This document shows, piece by piece, positions 8,180-16,991 of a DNA stretch of 64,000 bases (positions within the stretch are counted from its first letter, which is position 1; each line of letters begins with the position of its first letter). The notes under the pieces are model-generated. The model had not been told where the DNA came from, searched no databases, and saw only the letters and a list, made by a program, of their open reading frames with translations. Origin of the DNA: CAIJXB01 sp964455905 (GTDB lineage Bacteria > Chlamydiota > Chlamydiia > Chlamydiales > Rhabdochlamydiaceae); the NCBI GenBank assembly GCA_964455905.1, contig CAYVYN010000001.1, forward strand, positions 248,001 to 312,000, written 5' to 3'. The translations under genes were made by a program, and so were the position numbers.

Positions 8180-9322
8180 CTAAAAAGATATCGGAGGCAA
8201 AATAAAAACAGTATTTAATTCATCTAAATTTTCAATAAGAGATCTAGCTTCAATCTCATAAAAATACCCGCCTTCTCTTAAACAAGCAACAGATGAAACA
8301 GTTGCAACTTCAAGTCCTGGGGGAAATATCCCATCTAGTCCACTCGTAACTAGCAAATCACCCTCCTTTACAAGAACAGGATCTGCTGTTCGCAGATCTC
8401 TAGCAGGACCTTCCTCATCAGAAAAATCAAAATTAAATCCGACCCCCTTTAAAACCTGTCCTCTAGATCTCCACAAAGGCAAACTACTTCCAAAGAGCTC
8501 CCCCTTAGCCAAATAAAGATCCGCAGGGTCTGATGCCTTAAAAAAAGTTGGGACTCTTTGCAAAGAAGAAAATACAACTCTAGCTTCTGCTTCTGAAGAA
8601 AAAAGCTCTGGCCTTGTTTGCAAGGCGTGTAAAAGACTTTCTATCTGAGATACTAACAATCGATTTTGACTCTCACCTCTAATTACCCGAACAGAAGGAA
8701 CAAGTTTCGAATCAGTAATCAATCGGACCTTAGATCGATACTCTCCCACTTCCTCAATAACTCCAACTAAAGTATTCCCTATAACAACAGGACTGTTTTT
8801 AGCAACTAGAGCCTCTTGAAGAGCTTTATTATCTCTTTCGCCCAAATCAATCCAAAGAAAACTACTCCAAGAACAAGGCTCTCGATAGACAACTTTTGCG
8901 GGTAATGCCTTCATTTGCAGTTTAAGGATTCGAGCCATCTGATTTCTTCGCCTTGCAAAAAAAGCCCCCCACTCTTCTGGAACTTCTGCAGTGTCAATTG
9001 CTTTAAGCCTAAGTATTTGGTCCTCAATCCGATCTTCACTGACAAGCCACTGCCTTAAATTTTCGACCTGTAGAGACAAAAGTTGATTTTCTCTTTTAAG
9101 GTTTTCCATTTCTAGTAAAGTCTTGTCAGAAATCCCATAAAAAGAAGGAATAGTCAATAACCTAACTGTTTTTTCTTTGATTAAATGGCAGACTTCCCAG
9201 CTTGGAGCAATCGAGCTAATTGCAAAAAATCGAGTCTTTTGACTAATTTTTTCTGGCAAACTCAAAGATAAAACAAGAAGAAAAGCAAGAAAAACAGGAG
9301 AACGCCACTTAAATCTTCTCAC
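8180..9322 (-). CDS. mreC: Rod shape-determining protein MreC
   Basis: Periplasmic scaffold of the MreB-directed peptidoglycan machinery, which in chlamydiae organises septal rather than lateral synthesis. The GTG start is preceded by GGGAG. The N-terminus has one membrane segment (about residues 8-25). A coiled coil follows around 66-95 (LLEMENLKRENQLLSLQVEN), and then the MreC beta domains, including NTLVGVIEEVGEYRSKVRLITD and the C-terminal LLVTSGLDGIFPPGLEVATV. Length is 380 residues, within but at the long end of the family range because of an insertion around residues 235-290. No mreB or mreD is adjacent in this window. Confidence 0.85.
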   Translation of the reverse strand: MRRFKWRSPVFLAFLLVLSLSLPEKISQKTRFFAISSIAPSWEVCHLIKEKTVRLLTIPSFYGISDKTLLEMENLKRENQLLSLQVENLRQWLVSEDRIEDQILRLKAIDTAEVPEEWGAFFARRRNQMARILKLQMKALPAKVVYREPCSWSSFLWIDLGERDNKALQEALVAKNSPVVIGNTLVGVIEEVGEYRSKVRLITDSKLVPSVRVIRGESQNRLLVSQIESLLHALQTRPELFSSEAEARVVFSSLQRVPTFFKASDPADLYLAKGELFGSSLPLWRSRGQVLKGVGFNFDFSDEEGPARDLRTADPVLVKEGDLLVTSGLDGIFPPGLEVATVSSVACLREGGYFYEIEARSLIENLDELNTVFILPPISF

Positions 9323-9436
9323 AAAACAGCTCCCTTATAAAGGTACAACGGACAAAGTCAAAGCCATAATATACTAGAGCTGAAAATTAGAGACAAATAA
9401 AAGTAAAAAAACAATCTCTTTATTGAAAAAAATCAA

Positions 9437-10861
9437 TTAAAGAGCTGAATGGAAATCTTCACCCACTCTAGCTTCTATCACAAAACGGTCCTGAACCTCT
9501 CTTGGCAAAAGAGAAATAAATTTTTCAGAAGTTTCTGGTGAAGATTTCTGTATAAAGCTAATTAAATTATCATATTCATAAACAGTCTCTATCATTTCCT
9601 TTTCAATGGAGCTGCCTTCTTTGATAATTTTTGACTCTATTAACGACTCAATAATTTTTAATTCCGGGGTAGAAAGAAGCAAAAAATACGAAGCGCACAT
9701 AACTGGCGTAAAGGTCAATTGCAAGGCTCGATTTCCCTTAAAAAAATCTTGCCAAATTACAACTATCGGCCCCAAAGCCATAAGACAAAGGAAACATGCA
9801 GTCACTTTCGCAGTTATCGTTTGGTTTTTACGCAACTGCTCAGCTAAATTATCAGGAACCTTTCCATCAACTCTGTCAATAAGGCTTTTAGAAAAACCTC
9901 TAGCAGAGTCTGCGATATATAATTTACTAATAAACATCGTGGCTATAATTGCTGCTGAACAAAAAATAGCCAAAAGAGTTGTATCTTTTGTGATGTATTC
10001 TTTCGTAATTTCTTCGGTATACCAAGCGCAACCAGCTTGATATCCCAAGGTAAGAAATACACCGACACCGGAGGCACTTCCTAAAAACACTTGCTGTATG
10101 GGTGAAAGCACCGCAGGAGCGCTGGGCTCTCTAACAGAAACAATCGCCTTAAGATAACCTGTAACAGGATCTTGTGATCGATCTAGAGACTTAGCAAGCT
10201 GCAATGCCCGAATAAACACAGCCTTTTGATCTAAAGGTAGGTTTATAAAATACGATTTGTTTTCTTGCAGTATCCCAATTAAACGATCCTGTATATCGAG
10301 GGCTTTTGGATTTTGCCCGATACGACTAAACATCAGCTCTGTCTGACCCTGAAGAGATGCAGCCGGAAACCAAAGAGATGAAGCAAAACCAGCTACAACA
10401 AGAGGGACCCCATATTTGCGGTCGTTATAAACCAGAGCAGGAAAAACCCCCGGAATTTGAGACAAGCAAGCTAAAGCAGCATTCGCAATACCAGTTACCA
10501 CACCTAAATAAAGAGGTAATGGTCTTCTTTTTAACCTCTCTTGCTCAGGAGTTTTGACTTCGAGTAAGGACTTAATCAATGTATCGCCACAGTCGTATCC
10601 TAACACCATAAAAGTAAAAACATTACAAAAAGCAAATAAGTATCCAGCTGGAAGTTGAAGAGAAATATTTACATACCCACTTTCACCAAAAATTGAAATC
10701 ATAATAAGACCAGCTCTAAGCATATATAAAGCTGTCTTTTTATCAATTTCTGGTAATTCCCTCTGAGAGATTTTCTCTATGTGGCCTCGAACATCATTTA
10801 AAATGCTCAAAGAAGAGCTCTCAGAAGAAAGCAACGGGACATCTTTTCTATTAGTCAACAT
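9437..10861 (-). CDS. Multi-pass membrane protein, unknown function
   Basis: A 474-residue protein with about eight hydrophobic segments (roughly 48-62, 68-85, 118-138, 148-165, 255-275, 290-310, 348-370 and 376-392). They are arranged as two groups of four, separated by a hydrophilic, helical stretch of about 90 residues (180-250) that contains IGILQENKSYFINLPLDQK. The C-terminal 80 residues are soluble and acidic. AGGTG precedes the ATG. The two-half layout suggests an internal duplication or a transporter-like fold, but no transporter motif is visible. I do not recognise it, and its neighbours (mreC, an APC permease) give no clue. Confidence 0.7.
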   Translation of the reverse strand: MLTNRKDVPLLSSESSSLSILNDVRGHIEKISQRELPEIDKKTALYMLRAGLIMISIFGESGYVNISLQLPAGYLFAFCNVFTFMVLGYDCGDTLIKSLLEVKTPEQERLKRRPLPLYLGVVTGIANAALACLSQIPGVFPALVYNDRKYGVPLVVAGFASSLWFPAASLQGQTELMFSRIGQNPKALDIQDRLIGILQENKSYFINLPLDQKAVFIRALQLAKSLDRSQDPVTGYLKAIVSVREPSAPAVLSPIQQVFLGSASGVGVFLTLGYQAGCAWYTEEITKEYITKDTTLLAIFCSAAIIATMFISKLYIADSARGFSKSLIDRVDGKVPDNLAEQLRKNQTITAKVTACFLCLMALGPIVVIWQDFFKGNRALQLTFTPVMCASYFLLLSTPELKIIESLIESKIIKEGSSIEKEMIETVYEYDNLISFIQKSSPETSEKFISLLPREVQDRFVIEARVGEDFHSAL

Positions 10862-10963
10862 ATCACACCTGTTTTAAAGCAAAAAAATCACTATTTGCAA
10901 AAATAGCAAATAAAAACACGGGAAATAATACGAGATTAATTAATTAAAAGAAAAACAAAACAT

Positions 10964-12340
10964 CTACTCCCTTCTGTTTTTATAAAAATAAAAAAGAAAA
11001 ACAGGAGATATTGTAATTAAATTGCCCAAAAGCACCATGGATAAATACTTATTTTTAGAACCTACAGCTATATTTTCAGGGTGCAAGAAAAATACAGCAA
11101 TAGTCGCTAAACAACCAAATACTCCCAAAAGAGAAACAATCCATATCCCTGGCGTCTTGCCTGGTATCTTAAAAACCTTAGGTCTATTTTTATATTTGTA
11201 ATGCAGCTTAAATGCAGCGAAAAACATAAGAACATACATTATCATGTAAAGTTCAGTACTTAAACCTGTTAAAAACCAATAAAAACCATTAACCTCCGGC
11301 ACTAACAAAAGAACAAAACAAAAAATAGTCACTAAGATTGCTTGAGAAAGGAGAATATTCACAGGAACCCCTTTGCTATTTTTCTTAGCAAAAAAGCTAG
11401 GTAAATATCCAAATTCAGCTGCATGCAGAAGCCCCTTAGCTGGTGAAACAAGCCAATTAATAATACTACCTATAGAGCCTAAAACAATCAAAACCGTCAA
11501 TATAGGAGTCAACCACTCCAAATGAAAAACTTCAAAAAATCGAGAAAGCACCTGCATAACCCCAGAAACTAAATTAATTTCTTTAACTGGCAAAACAACC
11601 GCAATAGCAAGAGATCCAAAAACCATTGTAGCTAGAATAAAGAAACTAGAAAGTAGAAGAGCCTTTGGAAAGTTTTTTTGAGGATTTTTAATATCCCCCA
11701 CATGAACACCTGCTAGCTCCATTCCTAAAAAAGAAGCCATAATAGCTATAAGAGAAATCCAAGTTGTAGACTGAGAAAAGGACGGAATAAATGTGCTAAG
11801 ACTTATATTTACCTGGAGAGCCTGCCCAGAAAAAAACCAAATAAACCCTAAAGTAATCAACAAGATCATAGGGAACACCATTCCAATAACTCCAAACAAA
11901 TTATTTATTCTTGAAGAAAAATGCATGCCCCAAAAATTAGCTACAGTAATAGACCAAAAAACAACTAACACAGAAGCTATGAGGTATATTTTATTTTGAA
12001 CTAAATCAGGATGAATTAAATATGCAGCTGTACCGGCTATAAATAAAAGAACTGTAGGATACCAAACCATCGTATTAATCCATTGGAGCCAAATCGCAAG
12101 CATAGCCCACTTTTCTCCAAAAGCTTTGTAAACCCAATGATAAATTCCTCCTTTTTCAGGGTAAGTTGCCGTTAGCTCTGCGGCAACTAAGGCAGTAGGA
12201 ATCAAAAACATAATAGCTGCGCCAACAAAGAAAAAAATCAAATCACTACCAAAAAGGGCAGCAGAAGGCAAATTACGAATACTATCAATAGAAGCGACGA
12301 TTAGCATCACAAGAGAAAAAAGCGAAATTTTTTTATTCAT
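10964..12340 (-). CDS. APC-family amino acid permease
   Basis: Inner-membrane amino acid transporter of the APC superfamily with about 12 membrane segments over 458 residues. The opening block has the family pattern SIRNLPSAALFGSD in helix 1 and ELTATYPEKGGIYHWVYKAFG before helix 3, typical of glutamate/GABA-antiporter-like (XasA/GadC-type) members. The conserved loop MELAGVHVGDIKNPQKNFPKA lies near the middle. The substrate cannot be fixed by eye. The frame is open to a TTG at 12379, but I choose the ATG at 12340 because AAGGG lies seven bases upstream and the protein then begins MNKKISLF, as is usual. It probably imports host amino acids. Confidence 0.83.
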   Translation of the reverse strand: MNKKISLFSLVMLIVASIDSIRNLPSAALFGSDLIFFFVGAAIMFLIPTALVAAELTATYPEKGGIYHWVYKAFGEKWAMLAIWLQWINTMVWYPTVLLFIAGTAAYLIHPDLVQNKIYLIASVLVVFWSITVANFWGMHFSSRINNLFGVIGMVFPMILLITLGFIWFFSGQALQVNISLSTFIPSFSQSTTWISLIAIMASFLGMELAGVHVGDIKNPQKNFPKALLLSSFFILATMVFGSLAIAVVLPVKEINLVSGVMQVLSRFFEVFHLEWLTPILTVLIVLGSIGSIINWLVSPAKGLLHAAEFGYLPSFFAKKNSKGVPVNILLSQAILVTIFCFVLLLVPEVNGFYWFLTGLSTELYMIMYVLMFFAAFKLHYKYKNRPKVFKIPGKTPGIWIVSLLGVFGCLATIAVFFLHPENIAVGSKNKYLSMVLLGNLITISPVFLFYFYKNRRE

Positions 12341-12511
12341 TTTAAAACCCTTAAAATAAGAAATTAAAATTTTAGACAAAATGTCCTTTTAGGAAAAGGG
12401 ATTTCAATTTACAAAAATAGTATTTTGATAAAAGGACTTGCAAAATTAGAAGAAAATTGGTGAATATAACGTGAAAAAGAATGAATTTTTTATTGTGCAA
12501 AGGATTGCCTC

Positions 12512-13375
12512 ATGCAACTAGAATTTATCGAACTCGTCCAACAACTACGATCCCATTTCATGGATCTGTTTTTTAAAGGGCTTAACTTTTTTGACACCCC
12601 TATTTTTTTCTTTGTTCTATTGCCCTATCTTTGGTTTGGAAAGAATTGGAAAGTGAGCCTACGCCTTTTTGCAATTCTCTTACTTAGCACGCTAGCGGTA
12701 AGTCTCCTAAAAAACTTCTTTGCTTACCCCAGACCCTTTCATATTCTTCCGAAGCTCGGTGTAATACACGTACCTGGCTATGGATTTCCTAGCGGAGGAG
12801 CAACCTCTGCAATGCTTTTATCAGCGCTTTTACTTACCTATGCGAAAAGCTCCTGGAAATGGCTTTTTGGATTTTCTTTTTTTTTCCTTGTCTCTCTATC
12901 TAGAATCTATCTGGGAGTTCACTTCCCTATAGATATTTTAGGAGGATGGATTTTAGGTCTTATTCTATGGGCTTTATTTGTCTTTACTGCCCCTTCAATA
13001 GAAGCATGGCTAAAAAAATGCCCTCGTTCTATTTTATTTATGATTAGCCAAATAGCCCCTCTCTTACTATCTCTATCCCATCCTACTTCTAGTTTTTTTC
13101 TCTTTTCTACAATTGGAATGGGTCTTTCTATGGGATTATTTATTAACTACTACTACGGTCTTTGCTTACCAAAACCGACAACTCCAATAGAATCTTTATT
13201 TAGGGGATGCTTTGGAAGTATTTTTGCCGTTGTACTTTTTGTTCTTTTAAAACAGCTCCCCTCCTCAGAATATAAACCCTACCTTCTTGGCCAAGGATTG
13301 CTATTTGGTCTAACTCTGAGCATAGGGGGAACTTTTATCTGCAAGGAACTTTTAAAAAAGATAAGAAAAAAATAA
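12512..13375 (+). CDS. PAP2-family membrane phosphatase
   Basis: Membrane phosphatase of the PAP2/phosphatidic acid phosphatase superfamily, probably acting on a lipid phosphate or undecaprenyl pyrophosphate at the outer face of the inner membrane. The three catalytic motifs are present in order: K67-x6-R74-P75, then PSG at 93-95, then SR130-131 with H137 and D141. In the second motif the usual catalytic-support His (PSGH) is replaced by Gly (PSGG). About seven to eight membrane segments are visible, with an extra C-terminal block of three helices (residues 165-280). It is closed by a strong hairpin. Confidence 0.8.
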   Translation: MQLEFIELVQQLRSHFMDLFFKGLNFFDTPIFFFVLLPYLWFGKNWKVSLRLFAILLLSTLAVSLLKNFFAYPRPFHILPKLGVIHVPGYGFPSGGATSAMLLSALLLTYAKSSWKWLFGFSFFFLVSLSRIYLGVHFPIDILGGWILGLILWALFVFTAPSIEAWLKKCPRSILFMISQIAPLLLSLSHPTSSFFLFSTIGMGLSMGLFINYYYGLCLPKPTTPIESLFRGCFGSIFAVVLFVLLKQLPSSEYKPYLLGQGLLFGLTLSIGGTFICKELLKKIRKK

Positions 13376-13376
13376 A

Positions 13377-13399
13377 AAAAAGGGGGGGGCCCCCTTTTT
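13377..13399. terminator. Bidirectional intrinsic terminator
   Basis: AAAAAGGGGG (13377-13386) pairs with CCCCCTTTTT (13390-13399) around a three-G loop. It serves both the PAP2 gene and the convergent IucA/IucC-like gene. Confidence 0.85.
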
Positions 13400-13409
13400 A
13401 ACGTAAATG

Positions 13410-14765
13410 CTACTTACTCGGTCTCCATCTTGCTTTATCATCTTTAATTGGAACAATATCGTAATAATTATATTGGCCCGGTCTCATTTCAGAAGAATAA
13501 TTATATACAGTTGAAAGATTCTCAGGAAAATATTCTCTAAATTCAGGAAATTCACTTTCAAAATGTATTTGAGTAGCTTCTTCTATCTCTATTCTTGAAA
13601 TTCCATAATGCAATTCCATCGACTCTGCTAACTTATCCAAATTCATGCGTCCTATAGACTTATCAAATACAATACTTTGTTCACTTCCCACATCTTTATC
13701 AGAATCTTCCCTACTAATATATTGACCTTTATAGAGCCCCTCCAATCCAAGCCCTCTTTTACTTCTCAAATCTATATCAACTGCGTCATCAAGGTCTCTG
13801 TGAACAATTCTTGTTGGCAACCCTCTTGCATCAACCTCTACAAGAGTATTTTGACCATGCAATTCTAGTAAAATACCTTTCTCTCTATAGGCTACAATAA
13901 AGAAGTCAACCAAAGGAAAAATAATTTCTGTTAACACAAATTCTTTAGCAAACGTTTTTTTATCCAATAGAGTTTCAGTATCTGCATAAGCTCGATCTAT
14001 CATTTGGGTAATTAAAACAGGAGCGCTTGGATCCAAAACGTCAGATCCATAAAGAGCAAACATAGGAATCATCGTTCTTTCAGAAGAATCCTCAGCAAGA
14101 GGGTAGGGTCTAGCTTCTCGAACAATATATCCCCAACCTCTTTCTCCATTAAATGTCGCACCTATAGAGTCAGGTAAAATCGCAAACTTGGGGTAAAGGC
14201 CAGAACCTAATAATCCTTTTAATTCTCTAGTTACAGAAACGCAGTGCTCAATAGTCCCTTTTCCTAACCTACGGTCAAACCGAGAAATTAAATAAGGACA
14301 GTGCATTTTAATCATCACCTTAGAAACCACATCTAAAACTGTTCGACAAGAAGATGTTGGAACTACTGTTAAATCGCTCCTTTCTAAAAAATGCTCTTTC
14401 GCTATTGCAAGATAAGGATCCGAGCTGCTTTGATCAAAAAACTGGGGAAACACATTCATCCAAACAGCATCTCCCTTAATAACTAAGCCAAGAAGCTCTT
14501 CTGAGTCCGTATCAGAATAAACCGATATCGCGCCGTTAGTATTATCTAATAAAACCCTAGGGACAGCATAGGCTTCCCCCGTTGGGTTTCCTGGCTGATA
14601 ACGAAGATCGACATCAATCCTCTGAGCCATTGCTGTATAATTTCTAGTTCCTCCATTTCCATATCTTTCATAATGGATAAGCTGTCTATCCTTAGGATCT
14701 TCAAGCTCCACTCCGTGCCTATCTGTAGTTTTATAAAGTCCTGGCATTACTGAAGAAATCATCAT
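13410..14765 (-). CDS. IucA/IucC-like (NRPS-independent siderophore synthetase) protein
   Basis: NIS synthetases join citrate-type carboxylates to amines with ATP to build siderophores. Three family landmarks are visible in this 451-residue protein: a VPTSSCRTV segment (family S/T-R-T type, about residue 136-144), the MIKMHCPYLISRFDRRLGKG block corresponding to the K...ITS..R strand-loop, and ELHGQN followed by RIVHRDLDD, the HxQN and RD motifs near residue 300-330. It is shorter than the usual ~600 residues and lacks an obvious FhuF-like C-terminal domain. AAGGGG precedes tandem ATGs. No siderophore transporter or amine-synthesis gene is nearby, so another amide-forming role is possible. Confidence 0.62.
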   Translation of the reverse strand: MMISSVMPGLYKTTDRHGVELEDPKDRQLIHYERYGNGGTRNYTAMAQRIDVDLRYQPGNPTGEAYAVPRVLLDNTNGAISVYSDTDSEELLGLVIKGDAVWMNVFPQFFDQSSSDPYLAIAKEHFLERSDLTVVPTSSCRTVLDVVSKVMIKMHCPYLISRFDRRLGKGTIEHCVSVTRELKGLLGSGLYPKFAILPDSIGATFNGERGWGYIVREARPYPLAEDSSERTMIPMFALYGSDVLDPSAPVLITQMIDRAYADTETLLDKKTFAKEFVLTEIIFPLVDFFIVAYREKGILLELHGQNTLVEVDARGLPTRIVHRDLDDAVDIDLRSKRGLGLEGLYKGQYISREDSDKDVGSEQSIVFDKSIGRMNLDKLAESMELHYGISRIEIEEATQIHFESEFPEFREYFPENLSTVYNYSSEMRPGQYNYYDIVPIKDDKARWRPSK

Positions 14766-14945
14766 TAAAAAACCCCTTACTTTAATAAGCGAATTAATTA
14801 TTAAGTTAATTCTATCAGTTAATTAATTAATTTAAAATCAAAATTAAAACAATAGTTTCGCAAAACTTTCACAATAAACAACATATAGCATTTTATTTTT
14901 TTTTAAACGACCAAAAAGCAATCCGCCTAATCAATAAAACTTAGG

Positions 14946-14974
14946 TTGCTGTTTTTTTTTATTTTGTATATGAT
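14946..14974 (+). promoter_or_regulatory. Promoter of tRNA-Ala
   Basis: TTGCTG at 14946 and TATGAT at 14969 with a 17-base, T-rich spacer. The tRNA begins 19 bases after the -10 element. Confidence 0.65.
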
Positions 14975-14993
14975 CTTAAATTGCCCTTCTAAT

Positions 14994-15066
14994 GGGGCGT
15001 TAGCTCAATTGGTAGAGCGCAACAATGGCATTGTTGAGGTCAGCGGTTCGATTCCGCTACGCTCCA
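14994..15066 (+). tRNA. tRNA-Ala (anticodon GGC)
   Basis: All four arms fold. The acceptor GGGGCGT pairs with ACGCTCC with one G-U pair. The D arm is GCTC/GAGC. The anticodon arm CAACA/TGTTG holds the loop ATGGCAT, giving anticodon GGC. The T arm is AGCGG/CCGCT with loop TTCGATT. The discriminator is A and CCA is not encoded. It reads GCC/GCT alanine codons. A terminator hairpin follows. Confidence 0.95.
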
Positions 15067-15085
15067 GATTTTCGAACTTTTTGAT

Positions 15086-15110
15086 AAAACCAGCCAAGCG
15101 TTGGTTTTTT
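15086..15110 (+). terminator. Terminator of tRNA-Ala
   Basis: AAAACCA (15086-15092) pairs with TGGTTTT (15102-15108), followed by further Ts, 20 bases after the tRNA. Confidence 0.7.
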
Positions 15111-15420
15111 TTATTGTGTAAATCCTTCTGAAATCAACCGACCAAACTCCACAGCCCTATTTAATTCAAGGGTTCGATAATGTCCATTCCGAAAAAACCA
15201 GTTTTCTAGAGAAGATCGAACTGGTAAGCCTTTTTTAACAGCGGAGATAGCTTTCTGATAATAAATATCAAGCTGAGAAATGATGCCATTCGATAGGGAA
15301 ATGCTTCCTATAATTTCTATCGGTGTCTTTGAGACTATGATATGAGTCTTTTACAATATCTTTGAGTATCTAAAATCCCATAACGATAGGCAGTTTTGAG
15401 TAATAGAAACTCTTATTCCC
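15111..15420 (-). pseudogene. Frameshifted gene remnant, unknown family
   Basis: This tRNA-to-LuxR gap reads as protein on the minus strand, but only across several frames. The C-terminal piece runs 57 codons to a TAA at 15111-15113 with coding-like content (GLPVRSSLENWFF, then ELNRAVEFGRLISEGFTQ). Upstream, a second frame contains SYHSLKDTDRNYRKHFPIEW and a third contains YRYGILDTQRYCK. Joined by at least two frameshifts, they form a plausible C-terminal portion of about 100 residues. The 5' part is missing where the LuxR gene begins. I cannot identify the family. It shows that this locus has been rearranged. Confidence 0.5.
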
Positions 15421-15425
15421 TTTAA

Positions 15426-16199
15426 ATGTACGTAATTTTGAGCTATACTACTTGTCTTATGGATAAGAATTTTTGGGATTACCCATTACAACAACACCAT
15501 CAGCTATCGGATCAAATCCGCCCCCTAGTCACTCCACTATTTGATGCGTTTGGAATCTCTCATTTCTCCTATTTTTTTGTCACAAAGGAGGGATATTCTG
15601 CCTGTTTAGGAACTAACCCAGAGTGGATGGAGTTTTATTTATCCAATTATCTTTTTCTACACAACCCATTTTTGAGAAGTCCTCAATTCATACCTGAAGG
15701 AGTATTTTTCACTCAATCTATCAAAGAACCTGGATATCGAGAGTCAAAGACACATGCAAAAAATTTTGGAATAGAAGATTCATTGCTCCTAACTTTTAAA
15801 GACAAAGGAGTGTTGCAAGGTTTCTCATTTGGATTGAATAAACATGATAAAAACTACACTCTCTTTACGAACGAAATACCTCTTTTAAAACGATTTTGCA
15901 AAGAATTTGAAAACCGTGCAGAGCGATCTTTGCAAAAATTAGAGCCTATAGATGTTCGTCAATTTATTGGGAATCGTTTCTATAAGAAGCTAGATTGGTT
16001 TTTATTAGAAAAGAATAAAAGAAAAAATCTCTTGATTAAGCTTAATTTTAAAGCACCAGACCTCTCTTCTAGAGAAAAAGAAGCGTTAAGTCTCTATCTT
16101 CAAGGCGAAACTGCTAGAAGTATTGCCGAAAAACTACACCTTTCCTCAAGGACGGTGGAATCTTACTTAGAAAACATAAAAAATAAATTAAACTGCTGA
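15426..16199 (+). CDS. LuxR-type transcriptional regulator with short C-terminus
   Basis: DNA-binding regulator of 257 residues. The C-terminal 50 residues are a LuxR helix-turn-helix: LSSREKEALSLYLQGE, then ARSIAEKLHLSSRTVESYLENIK. The N-terminal 200 residues look like a ligand-sensing domain of the PAS/autoinducer-binding kind, but no acyl-homoserine-lactone signature can be claimed. No receiver Asp motif is visible, so it is not an obvious response regulator. The protein ends at NKLNC, about ten residues earlier than most LuxR domains, so the last helix is trimmed. A start at the second ATG (15459) is also possible, since neither has a clear ribosome site. It lies next to gene wreckage, consistent with acquisition by transfer. 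Confidence 0.72.
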   Translation: MYVILSYTTCLMDKNFWDYPLQQHHQLSDQIRPLVTPLFDAFGISHFSYFFVTKEGYSACLGTNPEWMEFYLSNYLFLHNPFLRSPQFIPEGVFFTQSIKEPGYRESKTHAKNFGIEDSLLLTFKDKGVLQGFSFGLNKHDKNYTLFTNEIPLLKRFCKEFENRAERSLQKLEPIDVRQFIGNRFYKKLDWFLLEKNKRKNLLIKLNFKAPDLSSREKEALSLYLQGETARSIAEKLHLSSRTVESYLENIKNKLNC

Positions 16200-16252
16200 A
16201 AAAAAACAGAGCTATTAAAAAGAGCTCAGGAGTTACAAGATTACGGGTTATT

Positions 16253-16275
16253 ATCACCGTAGTTTTTACGGTGAT
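16253..16275. promoter_or_regulatory. Perfect inverted repeat after the LuxR gene
   Basis: ATCACCGTA (16253-16261) and TACGGTGAT (16267-16275) form a nine-base-pair hairpin with a five-base loop, between the LuxR gene and the HAD gene. Only a short T run follows. It could be a weak terminator or an operator. Confidence 0.4.
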
Positions 16276-16337
16276 GCATTTTGATCGAATCGTGTATCAT
16301 CCCTGCTCTTATTAAAAGCAAAAAAGAGGTTTATAAG

Positions 16338-16991
16338 ATGAAAAAGATCATGCTATCCCTACTCACGGCTTGTGCCACACTCTCTGCGACTCCTCAAGCG
16401 ATTGTTTTTGATTTCGGTGGGGTAATGACCAAAGAACCAAATCGACAGGCTGTAGTCGAGTTCCTCTGCAAAAGTTTTGAGCTCTCTGCTCAAGAGTTTG
16501 AAGCCGTCAATCAAGAAAAAAGAAAAGCCGCAAAAACTGGCAAAAGGGATCAAGATTTTTGGATGGAATATGCAAAAGAAAAAAACATTTTTTTACCAAA
16601 GGAGTGGGAAGATTCTTTTAATCATGTGATGAAAGATGCTATTGGGGTCAATCACGAAATGTACGACCTTGTTCTCAAGTTAAAAGAAAAAGACATCTCT
16701 ATAGCTCTTCTATCGAATATAGACGACCGCCTAGCTAGGATTATCAGAGAATTTAATTTATACACACCCTTTCAGCCATGTCTTCTGTCGTGTGAAATAG
16801 GGATGGAGAAACCTGATCCAAAAATTTATGAATTTCTGCTCCAAAAAATGGAACTACCGTCTACAAAGATCATTTTTGTTGATGATAGAGCAGAAAATAT
16901 TGAGGCTGCTCAAAAATTAGGCTTCGATGCCATATTGTTTACTTCTCAGAATCAGCTACAAAAAGAGCTAAAGAAAAGAGGAGTACTCTAA
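16338..16991 (+). CDS. Exported HAD-family phosphatase
   Basis: Haloacid dehalogenase-type phosphatase (subfamily IA, YihX-like sugar-phosphate phosphatase). The four motifs are present: FDFGGVM with the nucleophile Asp, LLSNIDD, the Lys in GMEKPDPKIYE, and FVDDRAENIEAA with the paired acidic residues. Unusually, the HAD domain is preceded by a signal-like N-terminus (MKKIMLSLLTACATLSA), which suggests export. I start at the ATG at 16338, which has GAGG nine bases upstream. The frame is open to 16281 but without a ribosome site. The substrate is unknown. It shares the 'signal plus normally cytosolic enzyme' pattern seen at 5 kb and 31-45 kb. Confidence 0.72.
   Translation: MKKIMLSLLTACATLSATPQAIVFDFGGVMTKEPNRQAVVEFLCKSFELSAQEFEAVNQEKRKAAKTGKRDQDFWMEYAKEKNIFLPKEWEDSFNHVMKDAIGVNHEMYDLVLKLKEKDISIALLSNIDDRLARIIREFNLYTPFQPCLLSCEIGMEKPDPKIYEFLLQKMELPSTKIIFVDDRAENIEAAQKLGFDAILFTSQNQLQKELKKRGVL

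Noticed and set aside
14946..15131. Open frame running through the tRNA-Ala gene
   Set aside because: It lies across a well-folded tRNA and its terminator.
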